64,000 bases of DNA from Sulfitobacter sp. (GCA_024636405.1 JAGXHC010000227.1:1-64000); one strand, 5' to 3'. Shown: positions 17,324 through 26,139, counted from the first letter of the stretch. Numbers and translations: made by a program. Notes: generated by a model not told the origin, from the letters alone.

Positions 17324-18586
17324 TTACTTGATCTGCGCCATGGTTTCGGCAACCGCTTCGGCGGACATCTGGCCGGTGGTCACGACCTCGCCGCCTTCGA
17401 TCTTCCACAGGCGGAATGGGCCAGAGATGTCACCGACGTCGTCGAAGGTCACAGGGCCAATGACGCCTTCGTACTTGATAGGCTCGCCCGCCGCGATCAG
17501 GTCCAGCGCCTTCTTGAACTCTTCGGGTCCGGCGTAGATCGGGGTGCCGGCAGGATCGACAACGGCGCGGATGGAATCGCGGATCGCGTCGGATTCCGCG
17601 ACACCCGCCTTGGCGATGGCCAGACCGACGATGGCACCGGCATCATAGGACCGGTCCGCCGCAGGGGCAGAGGGTTCGATACCGCCCGAGAAGTTGGCGT
17701 AGTTGTCGTAGAAGTAGGTCGTCGATTGCGTCTCGGTTGTGCCGGAGGACGTGCCGAATGCACCTTCAAGATATTGTGCGCCCACGGCCTCGATGAAGTC
17801 GCTGGAATTCATGCCGTCATTAAGCAGGAATTTCTGTGGCCCGCCCTGGCTGATCCATGCGCGCGCGATCGTGGCACCGTCCACTGGGTAGGAGATCAGG
17901 TAGAGGGTCTCTGGATCGCCGCCCATGGCAGAGGTGACTTCGGAGGCGTAGTTCGGCTGGTTCTCGTTATAGGGGGTGGTCGAGGTGATCGTGCCACCCA
18001 TCGCGGTGAAGGCCGTGCTGAATTCGCGCATCAGGTTGACGCCGAAGTCGTTGTTCACGTGGATCAGCGCCATGTTGTCGAGACCCTGATCACGGGCGTA
18101 TTTCGCTGCCGCGACGCCTTGCAGCGCGTCAGATGTGATGGTGCGGAAGAAATAGCCGCCGGTCTTGCCCTCGCGCCCAAGTGCGGTAAGCGTGGGGGAG
18201 GACGACGCGGGCGAGACCTGAACGACACCGGCCGGCGCGGTTACCGACGTCAGCACCGGTACGGAGACGGAGGAGATGATGCCGCCGATCACGACCGGCA
18301 CGCCCTTGATGTTCACAAGCTGGGTTGCCTGATCGACTGCGACGTTGCCTTGGCTTTGGCTGTCGCGGGTGTCAGTCACCAGCTTGCAGCCCAGCACACC
18401 ACCGGCCTCGTTAAGGTCGCGGAACGCCATTTCAATAGATTTCGCACCGGCCTGACCATAGGCACCCGCGGGGCCGGTCAGTTCAAGCACAAGGCCGACG
18501 GTGACGTCGCAATCTTGCGCCAATGCGCCTGCTGCGGATAAGGCCGTGACGGCGCTGGCAAGTGAGAGTGTTTTCAGCATTTTCAT
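17324..18586 (-). CDS. Liv-type ABC transporter substrate-binding protein (importer 1)
   Basis: A 420-residue periplasmic binding protein of the branched-chain-amino-acid/amide type (Peripla_BP_6). A signal peptide MKMLKTLSLASAVTALSAAGALAQ precedes CDVTVGLVLELTGPAGAYGQ, the usual first strand and ligand loop. The ATG at 18586 has AAGGAG six bases upstream, better than the in-frame ATG at 18667. It is the last gene of the leftward gntR operon, while the cognate ATPases and permeases are in the divergent rightward operon. The ligand is unknown: this class binds amino acids, amides, urea or aromatic acids. A strong terminator follows. Confidence 0.92.
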   Translation of the reverse strand: MKMLKTLSLASAVTALSAAGALAQDCDVTVGLVLELTGPAGAYGQAGAKSIEMAFRDLNEAGGVLGCKLVTDTRDSQSQGNVAVDQATQLVNIKGVPVVIGGIISSVSVPVLTSVTAPAGVVQVSPASSSPTLTALGREGKTGGYFFRTITSDALQGVAAAKYARDQGLDNMALIHVNNDFGVNLMREFSTAFTAMGGTITSTTPYNENQPNYASEVTSAMGGDPETLYLISYPVDGATIARAWISQGGPQKFLLNDGMNSSDFIEAVGAQYLEGAFGTSSGTTETQSTTYFYDNYANFSGGIEPSAPAADRSYDAGAIVGLAIAKAGVAESDAIRDSIRAVVDPAGTPIYAGPEEFKKALDLIAAGEPIKYEGVIGPVTFDDVGDISGPFRLWKIEGGEVVTTGQMSAEAVAETMAQIK

Positions 18587-18618
18587 GGTGGTCTCCTTGT
18601 TGGGGTTTATTGGGTTTA

Positions 18619-19044
18619 TTATTGGTTTTGGTCTGTCGTGATCCAGGTTTCGTGCAGGTGTCGCCAAACCACGCCCCCCGGAGCATGCGGTTCAGTGCTG
18701 AACAGCGCGGTGCTGCGCCTTTTGGTTTTGCCCGCGTCGGTGCGTTGCAGTTCGTCGTAGACGACCAGGGCCAGATCACTTCCCGGCTGGATTGTCCGGC
18801 GCATTTCGACCTCGATCGCAAAGCGGCCACTGGCCCTGCTGGCGCGCGCGTTGCGCAACATCGACAGCACCGCCTCGCGGTCAAGCTGGCCACCATCAGG
18901 GGCGACCATATGAAAATCGGGCGCGAAGCAGCGCGCGGTTTCCTCCATCGCGGTCTGGGGCCCTGTGCCGGTGAACCAATCCACAAAGAAGGCATGGCGG
19001 GCGACGACTTCGTCCCAGGCCCGGATTTCAAGGGGCGAGGTCAT
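18619..19044 (-). CDS. SnoaL-like/NTF2-fold protein
   Basis: A 141-residue protein of the NTF2-like superfamily. ARHAFFVDWFTGTG, CFAPDFHMVAPDGGQLDREAVLSML and the C-terminal HLHETWIT match the SnoaL/DUF4440 pattern of a cone-shaped alpha+beta barrel. Such proteins are isomerases, hydratases, cyclases or ligand-binding partners. The start overlaps the end of the aldo/keto reductase gene (ATGA), indicating coupled translation in the GntR operon. No catalytic residue can be assigned. Confidence 0.75.
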   Translation of the reverse strand: MTSPLEIRAWDEVVARHAFFVDWFTGTGPQTAMEETARCFAPDFHMVAPDGGQLDREAVLSMLRNARASRASGRFAIEVEMRRTIQPGSDLALVVYDELQRTDAGKTKRRSTALFSTEPHAPGGVVWRHLHETWITTDQNQ

Positions 19045-20090
19045 GCGGGGGTCTTGTTGAGGTTGTATTTCATGATCGACCCGTGCCGCCCGTTTCGGTC
19101 GCGTTCCACGTCAAAGACATCGCCGGGGACCGGGTTCGCGTTTGCCGTGACGGCGGCGACCTCGGCCTTGTCCGCGTCGGTCAGGGCAATTTCCGTCAGG
19201 GCCGCATTGCTTGGGATATGCGAGGCATTGCGCGCGCCCACGATCACGGCGGCAACGCCGGGACGGTCCAGCATGATGCGGCTTGCGATAGAGGCAATGT
19301 CGGTGCCGTGGCGTGCCGCAACGCGGGCAAGGGTCTGCAAAAGGGTCTGGAACAAGTCCCAGCCGCCAAATTCGTCCACGATCAGCTTGTACTTGATAAG
19401 CGAGCGGTTTTCAAAATCGCCCACCGGTTCCGGCACACCCAGCCAGCGTTCGCTGAGCAATCCGCCACTGACCGACCCGTAGCAGAGCAGACCGATCCCG
19501 GCTTTCTGCGCAGCGTCGGCCATCGCGCGGGCGGGGCGGTCATCAAGCAACGAATACTGCACCTGCATGGACACCAGCGGAATGCCCGCCTTGACCAGCG
19601 CCATCATCGTGTCGGTGTTGAAGTTGGTCGCACCGATGTTGGTGATCTTGCCTTCGGCGCGCAGGTCGGTCAGCCAGCCTGCGACCTCGACATAGCGGTC
19701 GACCTCGTAGTCCCACCAGTGGAACTGCACCAGATCCAGCGTATCCGCCTTGAGCCGTTTCAGCGAGGTATCGATGCCCGCGACCAGATCGCCGCGCGTG
19801 AAATGGGCAAGCTTTTCCAGATCGGGAACGCATTTGGTATGAACCTTGATCCGCGCCAGTGCCTCGGCCCCGCGCTGGTCGGCGTAGGTTTTGCGAAAGG
19901 CGCCGATCATTTCCTCGACGCCGGTATAGATGTCCGCGCAATCGAAGGCGGTGATGTCTGCATCGCAAAAGGCGATCATGTCCTCGACGCTGGTGCTCAG
20001 ATCTACCTGACTGTGGCCTTCCGACAGCTGCCAGCCGCCCTTGATCACGCGCGAGATCCGGTGGCCGGGGGCAAGGTCGATGTATTTCAT
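19041..20090 (-). CDS. Aldo/keto reductase
   Basis: A 349-residue NADPH-dependent aldo/keto reductase (TIM barrel). The catalytic Asp and Tyr are in TAFDCADIYTGVEE (about 47-60), the lysine is expected in the IKVHTKC segment, and the catalytic His is in VQFHWWDYEVD (about 120-130). It closely resembles the N-terminal part of the AKR-RidA fusion at 24660-26135 (shared QFHWW, ADxY and VIVGAR segments), so the locus carries two related reductases. It overlaps both neighbours by 4 bp within the GntR operon. It probably reduces a carbonyl in the imported compound or oxidises an alcohol. Confidence 0.9.
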   Translation of the reverse strand: MKYIDLAPGHRISRVIKGGWQLSEGHSQVDLSTSVEDMIAFCDADITAFDCADIYTGVEEMIGAFRKTYADQRGAEALARIKVHTKCVPDLEKLAHFTRGDLVAGIDTSLKRLKADTLDLVQFHWWDYEVDRYVEVAGWLTDLRAEGKITNIGATNFNTDTMMALVKAGIPLVSMQVQYSLLDDRPARAMADAAQKAGIGLLCYGSVSGGLLSERWLGVPEPVGDFENRSLIKYKLIVDEFGGWDLFQTLLQTLARVAARHGTDIASIASRIMLDRPGVAAVIVGARNASHIPSNAALTEIALTDADKAEVAAVTANANPVPGDVFDVERDRNGRHGSIMKYNLNKTPA

Positions 20091-20440
20091 GTAGGGTCTC
20101 CGGAGGGCAGCGGCACGGCGGTCGTGTCACTGTGGTTGAAGCGGCGCAGCTTGGTGCGCGTGATTTTCAGCCGCGAAGGGCAATTGGGATCAGGGCAAGC
20201 GATTTCTGCGTCGGTGGTCATCCAGTCGGCTGCATCTGTCGGGCGCTGTTTGGCGGCCAGCAGCGGCAGGACAGAAGCGAGCGAATAGATCGAGATGCCT
20301 TGCCCAGGCGGCAGGTGCAGCATCTCGCCGCGCAATTCGAAATAGTCGCCGACAGTCGCACCGCACCATATTTTCGCACCGGGCGGTGCTGTGACTTCGA
20401 CCCGCAGGTCCCAAAGTTCGAAGGTGCTTGGCTCAGCCAT
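20087..20440 (-). CDS. TIGR04076-like small protein
   Basis: A 117-residue protein beginning MAEPSTFELWDLRVEV. Its pattern (G..F.L.G..L.LP.GQGISIYSLASVLPLLAAKQR, then ADWMTTDAEIACPDPNC) recalls the TIGR04076 family, small cytoplasmic proteins of unknown function with a Cys pair near the end. The start overlaps the stop of the gntR gene (ATGGCTGA), and the end overlaps the aldo/keto reductase start. Frequent linkage of this family to catabolic oxidoreductases suggests an accessory role. The family call is from memory of its pattern. Confidence 0.65.
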   Translation of the reverse strand: MAEPSTFELWDLRVEVTAPPGAKIWCGATVGDYFELRGEMLHLPPGQGISIYSLASVLPLLAAKQRPTDAADWMTTDAEIACPDPNCPSRLKITRTKLRRFNHSDTTAVPLPSGDPT

Positions 20441-21152
20441 TGGCATTGTCTCCCGTGTCGTCCCAAAAGGCGTTGCTCGCGTTTTCGAGAATGGCAAAGA
20501 CGCGGCTGATGTCGGCGGTCAGCTCTGTCTTGAGCGTGTCTGCGTCACCCGCACGGATCGCTTGCAGGATGCCCCTGTGGTGTTCGGCACCCGAGGACGG
20601 CATTCCCGGTTGATGGAGCCGCGCGGCCGCCCTGATGTAAGGGCCAGCCTGCATCCAAAGGCTTTCCACGAAAGGCAGCAAGACGGCATTGGCAGCGCGC
20701 TGGTATATGCAGAAATGAAACGCCTGATTGGCGCATGCTACGGCACCCGCGTCCTGCGCGGTTTCATATTCCTCGATGGTCTCATTCAGCCGGGCAAGAT
20801 CGCTGGCGGTGAGGTGGGGCAGGGCCTGAACGGCCAGCTCGCCCTCGATCAGGGTGCGCGCGTGGTTGATGCCGCGCGCATTGTCGCGCGACAGCAGCGG
20901 CACGCGAACGCGGCGGTTCTCCATCGCTTCCAGCGCGCGTTCGGACACCAGCCGGGCCAGCGCCTCGCGTACGGGCATTGAACTGACGGACATGCGTTTC
21001 GCCACGTCGCCCACGATAAACAATGCGCCCGCGTCAAAGGCACCACGGATCAGGGCGGTGCGCAGCTGGCTATAGACACGGTCCTGCGAGGTCTCGCGTC
21101 GAATGGGGGCCAAGCCCTCTAGCCCTTCCAGAATTGCGGTAGACTGGTTCAA
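20433..21152 (-). CDS. GntR-family (FCD-type) transcriptional regulator
   Basis: A 239-residue regulator with an N-terminal GntR winged helix (DRVYSQLRTALIRGAFDAGA and MSVSSMPVREALARLVSERALE, about residues 22-75). It also has a C-terminal all-helical FCD effector domain (about 85-220) with the metal-binding pattern of His residues around AFHFCIY and GAEHHRGILQAIRAGD. It is the first gene of the leftward operon and faces the ABC transporter operon across about 100 bp, so it probably controls both arms in response to the substrate or a breakdown product. Confidence 0.92.
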   Translation of the reverse strand: MNQSTAILEGLEGLAPIRRETSQDRVYSQLRTALIRGAFDAGALFIVGDVAKRMSVSSMPVREALARLVSERALEAMENRRVRVPLLSRDNARGINHARTLIEGELAVQALPHLTASDLARLNETIEEYETAQDAGAVACANQAFHFCIYQRAANAVLLPFVESLWMQAGPYIRAAARLHQPGMPSSGAEHHRGILQAIRAGDADTLKTELTADISRVFAILENASNAFWDDTGDNANG

Positions 21153-21220
21153 TGCGGGTCCCTTCGTATCATGCGGTGCGGCAAATGGGTTTACGCAGCC
21201 GCCTTACTATGCTCTATACC

Positions 21221-21242
21221 TGATAAGTGATACTTGATCAAC
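21221..21242. promoter_or_regulatory. Candidate GntR operator in the divergent promoter
   Basis: TGATAAGTGATACTTGATCA at 21221-21240 is an imperfect inverted repeat (AAGT/ACTT core, TGAT/ATCA arms with one extra base) and contains the 8-bp palindrome TTGATCAA. It lies between gntR and the transporter operon, 13-34 bp before the ATG at 21255. Assignment to GntR is from position only. Confidence 0.45.
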
Positions 21243-21254
21243 TTTAGAGTTTCC

Positions 21255-22049
21255 ATGACCGAAATGAAAAATTCAACCGTTCCCCAAGGCCCGTTGGCCG
21301 CGTGCGATTTGCAGAAATCGTTCGGCGGGAATCGTGTGGTGGATGGCATGTCGCTGGCGCTTGGTTCGGGGGAAATGCTTGGGTTGATCGGGCCAAACGG
21401 CGCGGGAAAAACGACGATGTTCAATCTTCTGGCAGGAACGCTGGCCTGTGATGCGGGCGCGATCCATCTGTCGGGAACTGATGTCACGCGGACGTCGCAA
21501 CAAGGGCGCTGCCGCTTGGGGTTAAGCCGGAGTTTCCAGATCCCCAAGCCGTTTTCGCGCATGACGGTTCTTGAAAACGTCATGACTGCCGCGCAAAATC
21601 AGGCAGGCGAGAATGTGCTGCGCGCCATGATCCAGCCCCGCAGGGTGGCCAGGCAGGAGCGTGCGAATGTGGCAAGGGCGCGGGATTTGATCGACTTTGT
21701 CAGCCTTGGTCATCTGGAGGACCAGCCTGCGTCGGTCCTGTCGGGCGGGCAACGCAAGCTGCTGGAACTGGCGCGGGTTTTGATGACGCAGCCCCGTGTG
21801 ATCTTGCTGGATGAACCGGCTGCAGGCGTCAATCCGGCGCTTCTGGATCTTATTATCGACCGCATCGCGCAAATCCATGCGCAGGGCATCGCTGTCTTGC
21901 TGATCGAACACAATATGGAGATGATTGCGCGCCTGTGTCCCCGTGTGATCGTGATGGCAGCGGGCAAGTTACTTGCCGAAGGCACCCCGCAAGAAGTCAC
22001 GCGCCGCGCCGATGTGATTGACGTTTATCTTGACGGGGCCCCCGCATGA
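21255..22049 (+). CDS. LivG-type ABC transporter ATP-binding protein (importer 1)
   Basis: A 264-residue ATPase of the branched-chain-amino-acid importer class. Walker A is GPNGAGKTT (about 47-55), the signature LSGGQRKLLELARVLM, and Walker B VILLDEPAAGVNPAL, where the AGVNP extension is typical of LivG. The ATG at 21255 is preferred; a TTG at 21234 lies in the candidate operator. The downstream livF-like gene overlaps by 4 bp. With the adjacent second ATPase and two permeases it forms a complete import complex; the binding protein is in the opposite operon. Confidence 0.93.
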   Translation: MTEMKNSTVPQGPLAACDLQKSFGGNRVVDGMSLALGSGEMLGLIGPNGAGKTTMFNLLAGTLACDAGAIHLSGTDVTRTSQQGRCRLGLSRSFQIPKPFSRMTVLENVMTAAQNQAGENVLRAMIQPRRVARQERANVARARDLIDFVSLGHLEDQPASVLSGGQRKLLELARVLMTQPRVILLDEPAAGVNPALLDLIIDRIAQIHAQGIAVLLIEHNMEMIARLCPRVIVMAAGKLLAEGTPQEVTRRADVIDVYLDGAPA

Positions 22050-22777
22050 GCCTGCTGCGGGTGCGCGACTTTTCTGCCGGATACGAGACCGATCTACCGA
22101 TCGTCAAACACGTTGATATGGACATCTCGCAGGGCGAGGCGGTGTGTATTCTTGGCCCTAATGGTGCCGGGAAATCGACACTGATCAAGGCGATTGCGGG
22201 GCAGGTGCGCTGTCTTGGCGGGTCGGTTTATCTGGCCGATGACGACATCACCCACGCGCCCAGTCATGCGCTGGCGCGTCGGGGTCTGGGCTTTGTTCCG
22301 CAGACCGAGAATATCTTTACCCAAATGACGATCCGCGAAAACATGCAGATCGCCGCCGAACTGTTGCCCAAGGCGCGGCGGGCAGGGCAGATGCAGCGGC
22401 TGTTCGACATGTTCCCCGACCTCAAGGCGCGGCCCAACACGCTGGCGGGTGCGCTGTCGGGGGGGCAGCGGCAGATGCTTGCGGCGGCGCGGGCGTTACT
22501 GACGGAGCCGGAGGTGCTGATCCTCGACGAGCCGTCTGCCGGGCTGTCGCCCAAGCTGGTGGGTCAGGTGTTCGAGACCTTGCGCCAGATTCGCGCTGCC
22601 GGGGTCACGCTGGTGCTGGTGGAACAAAACGTGCGTGCAGCACTTGATCTGACAGAGCGGGCGCTGGTGCTGGTGGATGGCAGGCTGGCCCATGACGGAC
22701 CGACAGGCGCGCTGCGCGATGGCAAGCTTTTGGGTGAATTGTTTTTGGGTTCGCGCCATGCGGAGGAGGTGGTATGA
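22046..22777 (+). CDS. LivF-type ABC transporter ATP-binding protein (importer 1)
   Basis: A 243-residue ATPase, the LivF partner of the preceding gene. It has the canonical Walker A LGPNGAGKST (about 33-42), the signature LSGGQRQMLAAARALL and Walker B VLILDEPSAGLSPKLV. It overlaps its neighbours by 4 bp on both sides (ATGA), so the operon is read as one unit. It couples ATP hydrolysis to import through the LivH/LivM permease pair that follows. Confidence 0.93.
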   Translation: MSLLRVRDFSAGYETDLPIVKHVDMDISQGEAVCILGPNGAGKSTLIKAIAGQVRCLGGSVYLADDDITHAPSHALARRGLGFVPQTENIFTQMTIRENMQIAAELLPKARRAGQMQRLFDMFPDLKARPNTLAGALSGGQRQMLAAARALLTEPEVLILDEPSAGLSPKLVGQVFETLRQIRAAGVTLVLVEQNVRAALDLTERALVLVDGRLAHDGPTGALRDGKLLGELFLGSRHAEEVV

Positions 22778-23691
22778 GCCCGCAAGTCCTGATCGACGGC
22801 ATCATCGCCGGATCGACCATCGGCCTTGGTGCGATCGGCCTGACGCTGACCTACGCGATCCTGCGCTTCGCCAACTTCACCCACGGTGATTTCCTGGCCT
22901 GGGGGGCGTACATGACGCTGACCGTCTCGGGATTTCTGGGCGGTCTGCTGGCGGGCCTTGGCATCGGTGATCCGCTGGGGCCGTTCAGCTTTGGCTGGGG
23001 CCTGCCTTTGTCGCTGCTCGCAGGGATGGCGCTGACGGTGCTTTTGACGCTTGGTTTGGACAAGGTGCTGTTTGGCAGGCTGCGGCGGCGCGGGGCGGAT
23101 GCGATCATCATCGTCATGGCCAGCTTTGGCGCGTCTATGGCGCTGCGGTCGCTGTTGGAGTTCATCTTTACAGCCAACCCCGCCTATTTCACCCGGGAAT
23201 TGCAGATTGCGCATAAGATTGGCATGGGCATGCGCGCCACGCCGGACCAGATGTTGACGGTCGGGCTGACGGCGGTGCTGGTGATCGTCTTGCATGTCTT
23301 CGTTACGCGCAGTTCAACGGGCCGCGCCATGCGCGCGGTAAGTGAAAACCCGGGTCTGGCGGGTGTCTATGGCCTTGATGTGCAAAAGGTAATCCGGGTG
23401 ACCTGGATCATCGGCGCGGGCCTGGCCTGTGTCGCCGGGGTGATGTCGGGGCTGCTGGTGCAGATCCGGCCCTACATGGGGTTCGATTTGCTGCTGCCGC
23501 TTTTCGCGGCGGCCATTCTGGGGGGGATCGGCTCTATCCCCGGCGCGATGCTGGGGGGGCTGATCATCGGTCTGGCTGAGGCGGTGACAGTGCAAGTCGT
23601 CGGGGCCGAATGGCGCGCCGGCGTCGCTTTTGTCGTGCTGGTGCTTGTGCTGATCCTGCGTCCTTCAGGCTTGTTCGGGCGAAGGGTGTAG
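22774..23691 (+). CDS. LivH-type permease (importer 1)
   Basis: A 305-residue inner-membrane permease with about eight hydrophobic segments. The LivH family pattern includes GLGAIGLTLTYAILRFANFTHGDFLAWG near the N terminus (positions about 13-40) and AAILGGIGSIPGAMLGGLIIG near residue 250. The EAA-like contact loop is replaced by the SENPGLAGVYGLD segment typical of this class. It overlaps livF by 4 bp and is followed after 3 bp by the livM-type gene. Confidence 0.92.
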   Translation: MSPQVLIDGIIAGSTIGLGAIGLTLTYAILRFANFTHGDFLAWGAYMTLTVSGFLGGLLAGLGIGDPLGPFSFGWGLPLSLLAGMALTVLLTLGLDKVLFGRLRRRGADAIIIVMASFGASMALRSLLEFIFTANPAYFTRELQIAHKIGMGMRATPDQMLTVGLTAVLVIVLHVFVTRSSTGRAMRAVSENPGLAGVYGLDVQKVIRVTWIIGAGLACVAGVMSGLLVQIRPYMGFDLLLPLFAAAILGGIGSIPGAMLGGLIIGLAEAVTVQVVGAEWRAGVAFVVLVLVLILRPSGLFGRRV

Positions 23692-23694
23692 CAG

Positions 23695-24663
23695 ATGGAA
23701 TACCTAGCCTACGGTGCATTCTTCCTGACGATCGCGATGACCTATGCGCTGATCTGTCTGGGGCTGAACGTGCAATGGGGTCAGACCGGTCTTTTCAATG
23801 TGGGCGTGGCCGCCTTTGTCGGGGCGGGGGCCTATACGTCGGGTCTGTTCACCACACCTGCCGTTGTGGATCGCCTTGGCGGGTTCGACCTGCCGATTTG
23901 GATTGGCTGGATCGCCGCCGCGCTGGTGGGGGGGGTGCTGTCGTTCCTTGTCGGTGCGCTGACCATACGGATGCGAACGGACTATCTGGCGATCACGACT
24001 TTCGGCATCGCGATCACGCTGCAACTGGCGTTTCAGAACCTCGAAGGGCTGACGGGCGGCGTGTTCGGCATGAGTTTCATTCCCCGCGCTTTCGGCGAAT
24101 TGCAAGGGCGCGCAATCGCGTTCAACATGTCGAACCTCGCGCTTTCGGCTGCAATGGTGTTTGCCGTCTACCTGCTGTTGCAACACCTGATGCGCAGCCC
24201 TTGGGGCCGTGTTTTGCGCGCGGTGCGCGAGGACGAGACGGCAGCGCAGTCGATGGGCAAGAACCCGGTATCGCTGCGCCTTCAGGCCTTTGTGCTGGGC
24301 GGTGCGATCATGGGGCTGGCGGGGGCGGTACAGGCGCATTTCATCGGCTTCATCGCACCTGCAAATTACCTGCCGATGATGACGTTTCAGGTCTGGGCCA
24401 TGCTGATTGTCGGCGGGTCGGGCAACAATCGGGGGGCGATCCTTGGCGCGGTGCTGGTCTGGGCGATCTGGGCCTTGTCGGGCAGCATCATCTCTGAGGT
24501 TTTCCCCGCCGATCAGCAGGCGCGCGCCGCCTCTTTGCAGATCGTCGTCATCGGCGTGATGCTTTGCCTGATCCTGCTGTGGCGACCCCAAGGAATTTTG
24601 CCCGAAGCACGAACCTCCTCGCGCCATCTTGGCAAGCGATCTGATAAAGGACCAAAACCATGA
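23695..24663 (+). CDS. LivM-type permease (importer 1)
   Basis: A 322-residue permease with about nine hydrophobic segments. LivM hallmarks are LNVQWGQTGLFNVGVAAFVGAGAY near residues 24-47 (shown only as a landmark) and the conserved coupling segment VREDETAAQSMGKNP around 180-195. It ends with a short cytoplasmic tail, and its stop overlaps the start of the AKR-RidA gene (ATGA). The overlap ties import directly to the fusion enzyme. Confidence 0.92.
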   Translation: MEYLAYGAFFLTIAMTYALICLGLNVQWGQTGLFNVGVAAFVGAGAYTSGLFTTPAVVDRLGGFDLPIWIGWIAAALVGGVLSFLVGALTIRMRTDYLAITTFGIAITLQLAFQNLEGLTGGVFGMSFIPRAFGELQGRAIAFNMSNLALSAAMVFAVYLLLQHLMRSPWGRVLRAVREDETAAQSMGKNPVSLRLQAFVLGGAIMGLAGAVQAHFIGFIAPANYLPMMTFQVWAMLIVGGSGNNRGAILGAVLVWAIWALSGSIISEVFPADQQARAASLQIVVIGVMLCLILLWRPQGILPEARTSSRHLGKRSDKGPKP

Positions 24664-26135
24664 CACCCGACCGTTACGACCTGACGCCGACCCTCAATAT
24701 TTCCCGCGTGCTGACGGGCCTCTGGCAGGTGGCGGATCAGGAGAAAGACGGTGATACGAGCGATCTGGATGCCGCGGCTGAAGCGCTGGTCGCCTATGCA
24801 GACGCCGGATTCGATACATTCGACATGGCCGACCACTATGGCAGCGCGGAACTGATCGCGGGGCGCGCGTTAAAGAAAGCGCCCTGCGCACGTGCGTTTA
24901 CCAAGTGGTGTCCGGAGCCTGGACCAATGACCCCCGAAATCGTGCGCGCGGGTGTTCAGGACCGGCTGGACCGGCTTGGCGTCGACTGTGTCGATCTGCT
25001 GCAATTCCACTGGTGGACGTTCGAACACCCCGCCTGGCTCGACGCGCTGCACGAATTGACCAAACTGCGCGCAGAAGGGTTGATCGGCGAGATCGGCGTG
25101 ACGAATTTTGATGCCGCGCATCTGTTGTTGGCGTTGGAGGAAGACATTCCCGTCGTCTCCAATCAGGTGTCCTTTTCGCTGATCGACCGCCGCGCGGCAG
25201 GCGATCTGACCAAGCTTTGCACCGAACGCAACGTCAGGCTTTTGGCCTATGGCACGCTGCTTGGCGGGTTTCTGTCCGAGCGGTGGCTGGATAAACCGCG
25301 CCCCGCCGTTGTTGCGGACTGGAGCGGGTCGAAATACCTGCGCTTCATCGACACTGCCGGGGGCTGGGATGCGTTTCAGGCTGTGCTGATCGCGGCTTCG
25401 CAGATTGCGAAAAAACATGGCGTCTCGCTGTCCAATGTCGCTTCACGCTGGGTGCTGGAACATGCCAGCGTCGCGGGTGTTATCGTCGGTGCAAGGCTGG
25501 GCGAGAACGAACATCGCGCAGATAATGCGCAGTTGTTCTCGTTTGCGCTGGATGCCGAGGACAAGGCCCGGTTGGAGAACACCTTTGCCAAGACCAGCCA
25601 GATTCCCGGCGATTGTGGCGACGAATACCGCCAGCCGCCTTTCCTGACAGCCTCGGGCGATCTGAGCCATCATCTGTCAGAGATTCCGACCACGCTGGAG
25701 GTTGTGCAGGACGCTGAGGTGGCCGACCGCCGCCGCGCCTTCACCGGCTCGAAATGGGAGCCCATCGCCGGCTATTGCCGCGCTATACGGGATGGCGACC
25801 GCATTCTGGTATCTGGCACGACCGCGACGCATGGGCTGGATCATACGGTAGCACCCGGTTCGGCACAGGCGCAGGCGACCTATATTCTGGACAAGATCGC
25901 CAGCGCGGTAACGGCGTTGGGCGGCAAGCCGTCGGATATCCTGCGCACGCGGATGTACGTACGCGGCGAAGAAGACATCATGGGCGCGTCACTGGCCCAC
26001 GGCCGCTTCTTTGGCCGGACCCCGCCCGCGAATACAACGTTCTATGCGGGCGGTCTGGTCGGCGATTTCCGGATCGAGATCGAGGCCGAGGCGGTGGTGT
26101 GCGGCGGCAAGTCAGAAGCAAGCGGTGAGGCCTAA
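24660..26135 (+). CDS. Aldo/keto reductase fused to a RidA-like domain
   Basis: A 491-residue fusion. Residues 1 to about 330 are an aldo/keto reductase barrel: FDTFDMADHYGS holds Asp55 and Tyr60, LLQFHWWTFEHP the catalytic His, and VAGVIVGARLGENEHR the C-terminal cofactor strand. Residues about 345-485 are a YjgF/YER057c/RidA domain with DRILVSGTTATHG, QATYILDKIASAVTALGG, ILRTRMYVR and FRIEIEAEAV. The arginine that RidA imine deaminases carry in their ARS-type motif appears to be Asn here (PPANTTFYAG), so imine hydrolysis of the usual kind is doubtful. The start overlaps the livM-type gene by 4 bp. It probably acts on the imported substrate, with the RidA part as a ligand-binding or second catalytic unit. 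Confidence 0.88.
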   Translation: MTPDRYDLTPTLNISRVLTGLWQVADQEKDGDTSDLDAAAEALVAYADAGFDTFDMADHYGSAELIAGRALKKAPCARAFTKWCPEPGPMTPEIVRAGVQDRLDRLGVDCVDLLQFHWWTFEHPAWLDALHELTKLRAEGLIGEIGVTNFDAAHLLLALEEDIPVVSNQVSFSLIDRRAAGDLTKLCTERNVRLLAYGTLLGGFLSERWLDKPRPAVVADWSGSKYLRFIDTAGGWDAFQAVLIAASQIAKKHGVSLSNVASRWVLEHASVAGVIVGARLGENEHRADNAQLFSFALDAEDKARLENTFAKTSQIPGDCGDEYRQPPFLTASGDLSHHLSEIPTTLEVVQDAEVADRRRAFTGSKWEPIAGYCRAIRDGDRILVSGTTATHGLDHTVAPGSAQAQATYILDKIASAVTALGGKPSDILRTRMYVRGEEDIMGASLAHGRFFGRTPPANTTFYAGGLVGDFRIEIEAEAVVCGGKSEASGEA

Positions 26136-26139
26136 TCGC

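Noticed and set aside
17255..18541. Long plus-strand open frame (428 codons) opposite the binding-protein gene
   Set aside because: It is antisense to a binding protein with signal peptide and clear family pattern; its translation is Arg/Gly-rich with no family.
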